Origin: JAICLV01 sp036380925
GTDB taxonomy: Bacteria; Actinomycetota; Actinomycetes; Acidothermales; Acidothermaceae
Assembly: GCA_036380925.1 (NCBI GenBank)
Contig: DASVDW010000164.1
Coordinates: 1 to 8,857 of the forward strand
Reading direction: 5' to 3'
Length of the DNA stretch: 8,857 nucleotides
The notes under the pieces were generated by a model. It had not been told where the DNA came from, did no database searches, and saw only the letters and a program-made list of their open reading frames with translations. Made by a program: the position numbers and the translations under genes. Positions 1 through 5,696 of this stretch are shown in pieces. The number at the start of each line of letters is the position of its first letter. Position 1 is the first letter of the stretch.

Positions 1-1331
1 GACTCGAGGAACTCGCCCGGGTCGGCGGCCTCCTTCTGCCAGTCGAGCAGTTGGCGCAGCCACGCCATGTCGTTGCCGGACGACGACGTCGGGGCCTCGC
101 CGCCGAGCGACTCCTCTTTGTACTTCCAGTGCGCAGCGATCCCGTACTCCGCGCGGCGGTGCATCGCGTGGGTGCGGATCTGCAACTCGACCGGCTTGCC
201 GCCGGGCCCGATGACCGTGGTGTGCAGCGACTGGTAGAGGTTGAACTTCGGCATCGCGATGAAGTCTTTGAACCGCCCGGGCACCGGGTTCCACGTCGCG
301 TGGATGATGCCCAGCGCCGCGTAGCAGTCGCGCACCGAGTCGACGAGCACGCGGACGCCGAGCAGGTCGTAGATGTCGCCGAGGTCGCGGCCGCGCACGA
401 TCATCTTCTGGTAGATCGAGTAGTAGTGCTTGGGCCGGCCGGTGACGATCGCCTTGATCTTCGCGTTGCGCAGCTGCTGGTTGACCTGGTCGATGACGCT
501 CGCCAGATAGGTCTCCCGGCTCGGCGCGCGGTCGGTGACCAGCCGCACGACCTCCTCGTAGCGCTTGGGGAACAGCGTCGCGAACGAGAGGTCTTCGAGT
601 TCCCACTTGAGCGTGTTCATGCCGAGCCGGTGGGCCAGCGGCGCGTAGATCTCCAACGTCTCGCGAGCCTTGCGCTCCTGCTTCTCCGGCGGCAGGTAGC
701 GCAGCGTGCGCATGTTGTGCAGCCGGTCCGACAGCTTCAACACGAGGACGCGCGGGTCACGGGCCATCGCCACGACCATTTTGCGCACGGTCTCGGCGGT
801 GGCGGCGTCGCCGTACTTGACCTTGTCGAGCTTCGTCACGCCGTCGACGAGCCCGGCGACCTCGTCACCGAACTCCTTGCGCAACGCGTCGAGCGTGTAC
901 GGAGTGTCCTCGATCGTGTCGTGCAGCAGCGCCGCGACGATGGTCGGCGTGGTCATGCCCAGCTCGGCCAAGATGGTGGCCACCGCCAGGGGGTGGGTGA
1001 TGTAAGGGTCGCCGCTCTTGCGGAACTGGCCGCTGTGGCACTGCTCGGCGACCTCGTACGCCCGCTGGATCATGCGGGTGTCGGCCTTCGGATGCGCCGC
1101 GCGGATCCCGCGGATCAGCGGATCGAGCACCGGCGAGGAGACGGGGCCACCGCGCTGCGCGGCGAGGCGGGCCAATCGCGCCCGCACCCGGCGACCGGAG
1201 GAGACGGCGGGCTCGACCTGCGGATCCTCCGGCGGCGTTTCGACCGGGACGACGCCTTGTCGCTCAGTTGCCGGGCGCGCGGGCGAGTCGGGCGCGCTCA
1301 CCGCGCCGTCGGGAATCGCCCCACCTTGCAC
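1..1331 (-). CDS. rel: Bifunctional (p)ppGpp synthetase/hydrolase Rel, N-terminal part (runs off the window)
   Basis: Rel makes and degrades the stringent-response alarmone (p)ppGpp in the cytosol, sensing starved ribosomes through its C-terminal half. 443 codons are visible; that half (TGS, zinc-finger and ACT domains) lies beyond position 1. A disordered N-terminus (residues 1-65) precedes the HD hydrolase domain, with H113 in YITHPL, H137-D138 in LLHDTIEDT and the KLSDRLHNMRTL helix at 199-210. The synthetase domain follows, with the substrate loop around 294-310 (IVTGRPKHYYSIYQKM), RFKD at 353-356, YQSLHTT at 366-372 and VELQIRT at 381-387. RFKD is the signature of bifunctional Rel enzymes, whereas monofunctional RelA has an acidic ExDD. 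GTG at 1331 is chosen because GAGGAG lies 5 nt upstream; in-frame GTGs at 1337 and 1361 lack such a site. rel is 120 nt downstream of apt and probably also has its own promoter. The family assignment is certain. Confidence 0.97.
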   Translation of the reverse strand, partial: MQGGAIPDGAVSAPDSPARPATERQGVVPVETPPEDPQVEPAVSSGRRVRARLARLAAQRGGPVSSPVLDPLIRGIRAAHPKADTRMIQRAYEVAEQCHSGQFRKSGDPYITHPLAVATILAELGMTTPTIVAALLHDTIEDTPYTLDALRKEFGDEVAGLVDGVTKLDKVKYGDAATAETVRKMVVAMARDPRVLVLKLSDRLHNMRTLRYLPPEKQERKARETLEIYAPLAHRLGMNTLKWELEDLSFATLFPKRYEEVVRLVTDRAPSRETYLASVIDQVNQQLRNAKIKAIVTGRPKHYYSIYQKMIVRGRDLGDIYDLLGVRVLVDSVRDCYAALGIIHATWNPVPGRFKDFIAMPKFNLYQSLHTTVIGPGGKPVELQIRTHAMHRRAEYGIAAHWKYKEESLGGEAPTSSSGNDMAWLRQLLDWQKEAADPGEFLE

Positions 1332-1336
1332 CGGCA

Positions 1337-1342
1337 CTCCTC
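1337..1342 (-). promoter_or_regulatory. Ribosome-binding site deciding the rel start
   Basis: GAGGAG on the minus strand lies 5 nt before the GTG at 1331. It overlaps the alternative GTG at 1337, which therefore cannot use it. This favours 1331 as the start codon. Confidence 0.6.
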
Positions 1343-1378
1343 GTCGCGGTTGCTTGAACACCGTCCGCGAGGTTTTCC

Positions 1379-1408
1379 AGTTTAGCGGCCGGGGGCTAGC
1401 GCGGTCAG
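1379..1408 (-). promoter_or_regulatory. Candidate promoter of rel
   Basis: On the minus strand CTGACC (1408-1403) is followed after 18 nt by TAAACT (1384-1379), resembling a housekeeping sigma -35/-10 pair with the TANNNT form common in Actinobacteria. Transcription would begin near 1372, giving a leader of about 40 nt that contains the GAGGAG ribosome-binding site of the GTG start at 1331. The 120-nt gap after apt gives room for an independent promoter. This is pattern matching only. Confidence 0.35.
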
Positions 1409-1423
1409 CGCACGGACGAGCGC

Positions 1424-1447
1424 GTCACACCAGCAGCAGGGTGTGAC
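1424..1447 (-). terminator. Hairpin just downstream of apt, possible terminator without a U-tract
   Basis: GTCACACC (1447-1440 on the minus strand) and GGTGTGAC (1431-1424) pair perfectly around the 8-nt loop CTGCTGCT, 4 nt after the apt stop codon. No U-run follows, so a classical intrinsic terminator is not supported. U-less hairpins have been proposed as terminators in Actinobacteria. The element could equally be an operator or a by-product of the local duplication. Confidence 0.3.
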
Positions 1448-1458
1448 CGGGTCACACC
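1440..1458. promoter_or_regulatory. Perfect 19-bp palindrome, candidate operator upstream of rel
   Basis: GGTGTGACC-G-GGTCACACC is an exact inverted repeat with 9-bp arms around one central base (1449). It spans the junction of the two duplicated units and includes the apt stop codon. With a one-base centre it folds poorly as RNA but is a good shape for a dimeric DNA-binding protein. Its centre lies about 77 bp upstream of the inferred rel transcription start, a position compatible with an activator. The TGTGA...TCACA half-sites recall CRP-family sites, but the spacing is 5 nt rather than 6. Confidence 0.4.
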
Positions 1459-1982
1459 AGCAGCAGAGTGTGAATCGCCGCCGTGGGCAGCTTCTGCCGG
1501 CCGCCGAGCGCGGAGAGCTCGAGCAAGAACGACAATCCCGCGAGGCGCGCGCCGCACTGCTCGATGAGGTCCATCGCGGCGGCCGCCGTCCCGCCGGTGG
1601 CGAGCACGTCGTCGACGACCAGCACCCGCTCCCCCGGACGGAACGCGTCGCGGTGCACCTCGATCGTCGCGTTGCCGTACTCCAGCGCGTAGCTGGACTG
1701 GAACGTCTCGTACGGCAGCTTGCCCTTCTTGCGCATCGGCACGAACCCCGCCCGCAGGTGGTACGCGACCGGCGCCGCCAGGATGAACCCGCGCGCCTCG
1801 ATGCCGACGACTTTGTCGACGCTGCCGGGGGCGTGCTGCTCGACCAGCGCGTCGACGACGGCGGCGAAGGCGCCGGGGTCGGCGAGCACCGGCGTGATGT
1901 CCTTGAACAAGATCCCCGGCGACGGGTAGTCGGGGACGTCGCGCACCAGCGCGGTCAGCAACTCCCGGACGTCGACCCCCAC
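1452..1982 (-). CDS. apt: Adenine phosphoribosyltransferase
   Basis: Apt converts adenine and PRPP to AMP and pyrophosphate in the cytosol (purine salvage). The 176-residue length is normal for the short bacterial family. Visible motifs are the N-terminal FPSPGILFKDITP-type segment at 18-31 (here YPSPGILFKDITP), IEARGF at 61-66, the flexible loop region RKKGKLP at 84-90, YALEYG at 98-103 and the PRPP-binding motif VLVVDDVLATGGT at 120-132. The GTG at 1982 starts 9 nt after the secF TAG; AGGCGGA, which overlaps that stop, can serve as ribosome-binding site, so translation is probably coupled to secF. The next gene is rel. Both act on guanine/adenine nucleotide balance, and the apt-rel pairing is common in Actinobacteria. 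The 3' end is duplicated just downstream. Confidence 0.96.
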   Translation of the reverse strand: MGVDVRELLTALVRDVPDYPSPGILFKDITPVLADPGAFAAVVDALVEQHAPGSVDKVVGIEARGFILAAPVAYHLRAGFVPMRKKGKLPYETFQSSYALEYGNATIEVHRDAFRPGERVLVVDDVLATGGTAAAAMDLIEQCGARLAGLSFLLELSALGGRQKLPTAAIHTLLLV

Positions 1983-1991
1983 GGCGTCCGC

Positions 1992-3248
1992 CTACCGACG
2001 CTTCTTCTTTCCGGCTGGGCGGTTGCCCGGCCGGCGTTGCGCGGAGTTCGACCGACGCACCGCGGGGGTGCGCGCCGCGCCGGACGGCGTGAGCCCGGCG
2101 GTGGGTGCGGCCGGTTCGGCCGCTGGCGTCGGCGGGTTCGCCCGACCAGGCTCGCCGGTGGGCTCGCCAGCGTCGGCCGAGTCGGCGTCGGCGGCCGGAG
2201 TGGCCGCGGCGTCAGTGCCGGCGCCCGCCGCGGCGACGGCGACGGGAGTGCGCGCGGCGGCGCCCTGGCGAGCGGCGACGCGCCTGGCCAGCGCCTGGAA
2301 CTGCGGCTCGCGCTCCTTGAACAGCGCGGCCAGCGGCGTGGCGATGAAGATGGAGGAGTACGTGCCGGTGGCCAAACCGATGAACAACGCGAGGGCGAGG
2401 TCCTTCAGCGAGCCCGCGCCGAGCAGGCCGGCGCCGACGAACAACAACGACGCCACCGGCAGCAACGCGATGACGGAGGTGTTGATCGACCGGACCAGCG
2501 TCTGGTTGACCGCCAGGTTGGCGGCCTGGCTGTAGGTCATGCGGCTGCCGCCCGCGATTTCCTTGGTGTTCTCTCGCACCTTGTCGAACACGACGACTGT
2601 GTCGTAGAGCGAATAACCGAGGATCGTGAGCAGACCGATGACGGTCGACGGCGAGACCTCGAAACCGACGAGCGCGTAGATGCCGACCGTGATGATCAGG
2701 TCGTGGATCAGCGCGATGATCGCCGACGCCGCCATCTTCCACTCGTAGCGCAGTGAGAGGTAGATGATGACCGCGACGATGAAGATGATGAGGCTCTGAA
2801 TCGCCTTCTTGGTGATCTGGTCGCCCCAGCTGGACCCGACCGTGTTCGTCGAGACATCGTCGGCTGACACACCGAGCTTGCTGGTGATGGCGCCGACGAC
2901 GGCGTTCGCGTCGTCCTTCGACAAAGCTTCGGTCTCGACCTGATAGCTCTTGGTGCCGACGCCCGCCTGGGTCAAAGTTTGGATGACCGGGTCGGTGATG
3001 GCCACCTGCGTGCCGGCGCCCGTGACGACATCGGCGATCTGCGCGTTGGAGAAACCCTTGTCCGGGAAGGTGAACTGGCTGCCGCCCTTGAACTCCAAGC
3101 TGAGATTGAGGCCGCGGACGCCGAGCCCGATCAGGCTGATGATGATGACAACGCCCGACAGCGCGAGCCAGCGCCGCCACTTGCCGACGAAGTCGTAGCT
3201 GACCTTGCCGGTGTAGAGGTTGTGCCCGATCGTTCCGAGGCGGCTCAT
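1992..3248 (-). CDS. secF: Protein translocase subunit SecF
   Basis: SecF forms, with SecD and YajC, the membrane complex that uses the proton gradient to complete SecYEG/SecA export. The 418 residues show the N-terminal SecF block (LYTGKVSYDFVGKWRRWL, 11-28), a first membrane segment (about 28-47), the conserved LEFKGG at 51-56, an external P4-type domain (57-145), then five hydrophobic segments at about 150-167, 173-195, 200-222, 255-278 and 282-310. YSLYDTVVVFDKVREN (212-227) and NQTLVRSINTS (248-258) are family signatures; D216 and R253 are the likely counterparts of the proton-path residues. After about residue 323 comes a roughly 95-residue Ala/Pro-rich tail ending in a very basic cluster (RRPGNRPAGKKKRR). 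The ATG at 3248 follows the secD TGA after 1 nt and has AGGAAGG 6 nt upstream, so the two are translationally coupled. Confidence 0.96.
   Translation of the reverse strand: MSRLGTIGHNLYTGKVSYDFVGKWRRWLALSGVVIIISLIGLGVRGLNLSLEFKGGSQFTFPDKGFSNAQIADVVTGAGTQVAITDPVIQTLTQAGVGTKSYQVETEALSKDDANAVVGAITSKLGVSADDVSTNTVGSSWGDQITKKAIQSLIIFIVAVIIYLSLRYEWKMAASAIIALIHDLIITVGIYALVGFEVSPSTVIGLLTILGYSLYDTVVVFDKVRENTKEIAGGSRMTYSQAANLAVNQTLVRSINTSVIALLPVASLLFVGAGLLGAGSLKDLALALFIGLATGTYSSIFIATPLAALFKEREPQFQALARRVAARQGAAARTPVAVAAAGAGTDAAATPAADADSADAGEPTGEPGRANPPTPAAEPAAPTAGLTPSGAARTPAVRRSNSAQRRPGNRPAGKKKRR
1995..2282 (-). other. Ala/Pro-rich C-terminal tail of SecF with a basic end
   Basis: Codons 323-418 of secF encode a hydrophilic, probably disordered cytoplasmic tail. 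It is rich in Ala, Pro, Gly and Thr with scattered acidic residues in its middle, and ends in an Arg/Lys-rich segment (396-418, terminating in GKKKRR). E. coli SecF lacks such a tail. Confidence 0.8.
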
Positions 3249-3249
3249 G

Positions 3250-4986
3250 TCAGACCTTCCTGGCCGATGCCGGACGCCGGGTGGCCGCGGTCGCGACGCG
3301 CAGCTTGTCGACGCCGAGGTGTTCGGGATCGAGGCCCGAAAGCTTGTGACCCTCGCCGAAGAACTTCGTGCGGCTCAGCAGCGTGACCAGCGGTTTGGTG
3401 AAGTAGAAGACGATGAACAGGTCGACGATCGTCGACAGTCCCAACGTGAACGCGAATCCGCGCACGTCGCCGATCGCCAGCCAGTACAAGATGACCGCGG
3501 CGATGAGCGACACGAGGTCGGCCGACACGATCGTGCGTCTGGCTCGCACCCACCCCTTCTCGACCGCGCTGCGCAAGCTGTTGCCCTCACGCACCTCGTC
3601 ACGAAGCCGTTCGAAGAACACGATGAACGAGTCGGCGGTGACGCCAATGGCCACGATCAGTCCGGCAATGCCGGCGAGGGTCAGCGTGTAACCGATGCCC
3701 TTGCCCAGCAGCACGATGATCGGGTACTGGATCGCGGCGGACAGCGTGAGGCTCGTCAGGGTGACCACCGACAAGCCGCGGTAGTAGAAGAACGAGTAGA
3801 GCAGCACGAGGATCAAGCCGATCGCGCCGGCGAGCAGGCCCGCGTGCAACTCGCTGCTGCCGAGAGTCGCGGAGATCGTCTGCGCCGTTTGCTGGTCAAA
3901 CGCGAGCGGCAGCGCGCCGTACTTCAGCGCGTTCGCGAGCGCGCTCGCGTCCTTGTGCGTGAAGTTACCGGTGATCTGGGTGTCGCCGACGATCGCTCCC
4001 TGGATCTGCGGGTCGGACAGCACCTCGCTGTCAAGAACGATCGCGGTCTGCTTGCCGATGTTGGCCGCGGTGAACTTCGCCCAGACGCTTTGCGCGCCGC
4101 TCTTCATCTTGAGCTGGACGGTCCAGCCGTTGGTGCCTTGCGTGTCGAACTGGGCCTGTGCGCTGGAGAGCTCCTTGCCCTCGATCAGCGTGGGGTACAG
4201 CAGGTACTTGATGCCTGCGGCGTCGGTGTTCGCGGCGCCGCAGGTGACCATGAACTTGTTCGGGTCGTCCTTCGGCTTGGTCTCCTCGCTCAGCGGCTTT
4301 GAGCAGTCGAGCTTGTCGTACGCGGCGAGCTCCGCGGCGCTGGGCGCGGTCTCCTTGGCGCTCGACGACGGCGCCGGCGGCGCGGAGGACGGCGACGTCG
4401 AAGGGCTCGGCGAGTCGCTCGCCGCGCGGACGAACGAGGCGGGCTGAATCGCCACGCCCGCGTCGTCCGGGGCGCGCAACGACTTCGGGCTGGCGGGAGC
4501 GGACGTCGGCGCGCTGCTCGCGGCCCCGCCGCTGGGCGCGGCGGACGGCGCCGACGAGGTGCTCGGCGCGGGAGCGCTCGGGGCGGGCGTCGTCGGCGTG
4601 GGCCCGCCGCCGCGGCTGCTTTGGTAGACCTGCCGGATCGACAGCTGCGCGGTCTCGCCGATGTTGTTCAGGACCCCCTGGGTGTCCTTGCCGGGCACTG
4701 AGACGACGATGTTGTCGCCCTCGATCTTCACATCGGCGTTGCCGACGCCGAGGCCGTTGACCCGGTTGCGCATGATGCTGACGGCGGTGTTCAGGTCGCT
4801 CTTCTTGATCGACGCGCCGGCCACGGTCTCTCGCGGCTTGAGCGTGACGGTGGTGCCGCCGCGCAGGTCCAGGCCGAGCGCGGGCGAATGGGTGCCGCTG
4901 AGGAACATCCCGCCGAGCAACGCGATCAGCACGATCAGGACGAAGACCAGGGGTCTCCCCGGGTTCGACCTCTTGGCAGGTGGCAC
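3250..4986 (-). CDS. secD: Protein translocase subunit SecD
   Basis: SecD is the larger RND-fold subunit of the SecDF-YajC export motor. The 578 residues have an N-terminal membrane anchor (11-29), the family motif LGLDLRGG (37-44), the start of the periplasmic P1 domain (50-125), then a Ser/Ala/Pro/Thr-rich insert of about 95 residues (127-222), and the second part of P1 (225-375). The C-terminal membrane domain has segments at about 382-401, 404-426, 432-455, 486-504 and 510-535. IGVTADSFIVFFERLRDEVREG (447-468) is the conserved SecD signature; D452 is the likely proton-relay aspartate. GTG at 4986 is chosen for AGGAG 6 nt upstream. secF follows after 1 nt. yajC lies 131 nt upstream, a gap that may carry a promoter. 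The low-complexity insert also occurs in other actinobacterial SecD proteins and is not evidence of frameshift. Confidence 0.97.
   Translation of the reverse strand: MPPAKRSNPGRPLVFVLIVLIALLGGMFLSGTHSPALGLDLRGGTTVTLKPRETVAGASIKKSDLNTAVSIMRNRVNGLGVGNADVKIEGDNIVVSVPGKDTQGVLNNIGETAQLSIRQVYQSSRGGGPTPTTPAPSAPAPSTSSAPSAAPSGGAASSAPTSAPASPKSLRAPDDAGVAIQPASFVRAASDSPSPSTSPSSAPPAPSSSAKETAPSAAELAAYDKLDCSKPLSEETKPKDDPNKFMVTCGAANTDAAGIKYLLYPTLIEGKELSSAQAQFDTQGTNGWTVQLKMKSGAQSVWAKFTAANIGKQTAIVLDSEVLSDPQIQGAIVGDTQITGNFTHKDASALANALKYGALPLAFDQQTAQTISATLGSSELHAGLLAGAIGLILVLLYSFFYYRGLSVVTLTSLTLSAAIQYPIIVLLGKGIGYTLTLAGIAGLIVAIGVTADSFIVFFERLRDEVREGNSLRSAVEKGWVRARRTIVSADLVSLIAAVILYWLAIGDVRGFAFTLGLSTIVDLFIVFYFTKPLVTLLSRTKFFGEGHKLSGLDPEHLGVDKLRVATAATRRPASARKV
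4321..4608 (-). other. Ser/Ala/Pro-rich insert in SecD P1 domain
   Basis: This stretch codes for SecD residues 127-222. It is almost entirely Ser, Ala, Pro and Thr, with a short ordered-looking island around 168-188 (PKSLRAPDDAGVAIQPASF). It divides the P1 domain outside the membrane. It is probably disordered; its role is unknown. Confidence 0.8.
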
Positions 4987-5052
4987 CTATCTCTCCTGAT
5001 TCTGTGTCGGCTCACCGCATGCGCACCGCGATCGGCGCCCGCGCAGCCATGA

Positions 5053-5083
5053 AGTATCTCGGACGACGACCACGCGCGGTCAA
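5053..5083 (-). promoter_or_regulatory. Candidate internal promoter of secD-secF
   Basis: TTGACC (5083-5078, minus strand) is followed after 19 nt by GATACT (5058-5053). The -35 is close to consensus, the -10 is fair, and the spacer is somewhat long. It lies in the 131-nt gap between yajC and secD, so it could supply secDF independently of yajC. Evidence is sequence pattern and position only. Confidence 0.3.
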
Positions 5084-5117
5084 CCGACCCGCCCGGTGGC
5101 TCAGCCCGCGGACTCGT

Positions 5118-5564
5118 TCACCCGGTGGAAACGGATCCCGCGCCGGGTTGGTGCCCGTCGACCCGCGCGCGGGCGGCGTCGTCCGATTTGACGGCGTTGT
5201 CCTCGGTGCGGACGTCGACGGCCTCGTCGGCGGCGCCGCCATCGAGACCGTCCTCGACGCCGTCGTCGGAGTCGTCGAGGTGGTCGACGTCATCGAGGTG
5301 GTCGGTGTCGTCGACATCATCGAGGTGCGGCACCACCTTCATGATCGCCGCCTTGGCGAACCTGACGTCGACGCCCTCGGAGATCTCGACGACGATCGAG
5401 TCGGGCTCCACATCCTGGACGATGCCGTAAATGCCCGAGGTGGTCATGACCCGGACGCCAGGTTCGATGGCGGCCTGCATCGCGGCGGTGCTCTTACGCC
5501 GCCGGTTGTTTTGCACCATCGAGAAGACCAGCAGCACAACGACGAAGATCAGCAGCAGGTACAC
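5118..5564 (-). CDS. yajC: Preprotein translocase subunit YajC
   Basis: YajC is the small membrane partner of SecD and SecF. The 148-residue protein has one N-terminal membrane helix (2-17), a basic stop-transfer patch (QNNRRRK, 18-24) and the conserved cytoplasmic core GVRVMTTSGIYGIVQDVE (36-53). This is followed by a long tail from residue 80 that is very rich in Asp, with repeated HLDD-type units (80-101), making it longer than the roughly 110-residue E. coli protein. The start is GTG at 5564, with AAGGA 10 nt upstream; the in-frame codons further up give no better start. Position next to secD and secF confirms the assignment, since the tail alone would not be diagnostic. A hairpin separates it from ruvB on the upstream side, so it probably begins the yajC-secD-secF-apt unit. 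Confidence 0.93.
   Translation of the reverse strand: MYLLLIFVVVLLVFSMVQNNRRRKSTAAMQAAIEPGVRVMTTSGIYGIVQDVEPDSIVVEISEGVDVRFAKAAIMKVVPHLDDVDDTDHLDDVDHLDDSDDGVEDGLDGGAADEAVDVRTEDNAVKSDDAARARVDGHQPGAGSVSTG
5262..5327 (-). repeat. Asp-rich HLDD repeats in the YajC tail
   Basis: Codons 80-101 of yajC encode three degenerate units, HLDDVDDTD, HLDDVD and HLDDSDD. The DNA shows matching short imperfect repeats built on TCRTCGAGGTG, read on the plus strand, the kind of sequence that can gain or lose units by slippage. Confidence 0.75.
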
Positions 5565-5653
5565 GAGAAGAAGTTCCTTCCAGCGCCCGTCAGGGGCGGG
5601 ATGCGGCAGCGATGTGCACCGCCGCGCAATGTGGAATTGGAGTGCGCTCGCCG

Positions 5654-5659
5654 AGTCTA
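5654..5659 (-). promoter_or_regulatory. Possible -10 element of the yajC-secDF-apt unit
   Basis: TAGACT on the minus strand fits the actinobacterial TANNNT pattern, about 90 nt upstream of the yajC GTG and just downstream of the hairpin after ruvB. No good -35 is seen 16-18 nt further upstream (CCGATA at 17 nt). The call rests mainly on position between two probable units. Confidence 0.25.
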
Positions 5660-5667
5660 TGCGATAA

Positions 5668-5690
5668 GCGGCCGGCTATCGGGCGGCCGC
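5668..5690 (-). terminator. GC-rich hairpin after ruvB, candidate terminator
   Basis: GCGGCCG (5690-5684) and CGGCCGC (5674-5668) form a perfect 7-bp GC stem with a 9-nt loop, starting 6 nt after the ruvB stop codon. It is followed by TTAT rather than a full U-run. Location at the end of ruvCAB supports a terminator or attenuating structure; the weak U-tract limits confidence. Confidence 0.4.
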
Positions 5691-5696
5691 GCGCAG

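Larger units (their letters stand above)
1424..1477 (-). repeat. 27-bp tandem duplication spanning the apt stop codon
   Basis: Two adjacent 27-bp units, 1424-1450 and 1451-1477, share their first 23 bases apart from one mismatch (G at 1440, A at 1467). The unit at 1451-1477 encodes the last codons of apt (HTLLLV and TGA). The other unit lies directly downstream and, because the period is a multiple of three, re-encodes HTLLLV followed by TGA in the same frame. Read-through of the first stop would add PGHTLLLV. Within the downstream unit GTCACACC and GGTGTGAC form a perfect 8-bp stem with an 8-nt loop; the stem in the apt copy is imperfect. Confidence 0.85.

Noticed and set aside
51..1385. Long plus-strand open frame opposite rel (444 codons)
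   Set aside because: It mirrors the rel coding frame in high-GC DNA, its product is Arg/Val/Asp-rich and resembles no protein, and the opposite strand encodes an unmistakable Rel.
1440..1458. Canonical CRP binding site
   Set aside because: TGTGA and TCACA are separated by 5 nt, not the 6 nt required by the standard CRP spacing, so it is reported only as a palindrome of unknown partner.
1443..2756. Long plus-strand open frame opposite apt and secF (437 codons)
   Set aside because: Antisense artefact of GC-rich codon bias; it crosses two recognised genes and the translation is low-complexity Arg/Asp/Gly.
4321..4608. Frameshift or assembly problem in secD suggested by the low-complexity insert
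   Set aside because: The frame is open throughout and both halves of P1 and the membrane domain are intact in the same frame; similar inserts occur in actinobacterial SecD.
5012..5320. 102-codon minus-strand frame overlapping the yajC tail and ending before secD
   Set aside because: Most of it is the Asp-repeat DNA of yajC read in another frame (Thr/Ser/Pro-rich). Only the last 12 codons, downstream of yajC, are considered as a possible leader ORF.
5584..5598. Small hairpin (CGCCC/GGGCG) in the yajC leader
   Set aside because: A 5-bp stem with a 5-nt loop is expected by chance in DNA this GC-rich, and it has no U-tract or conserved context.
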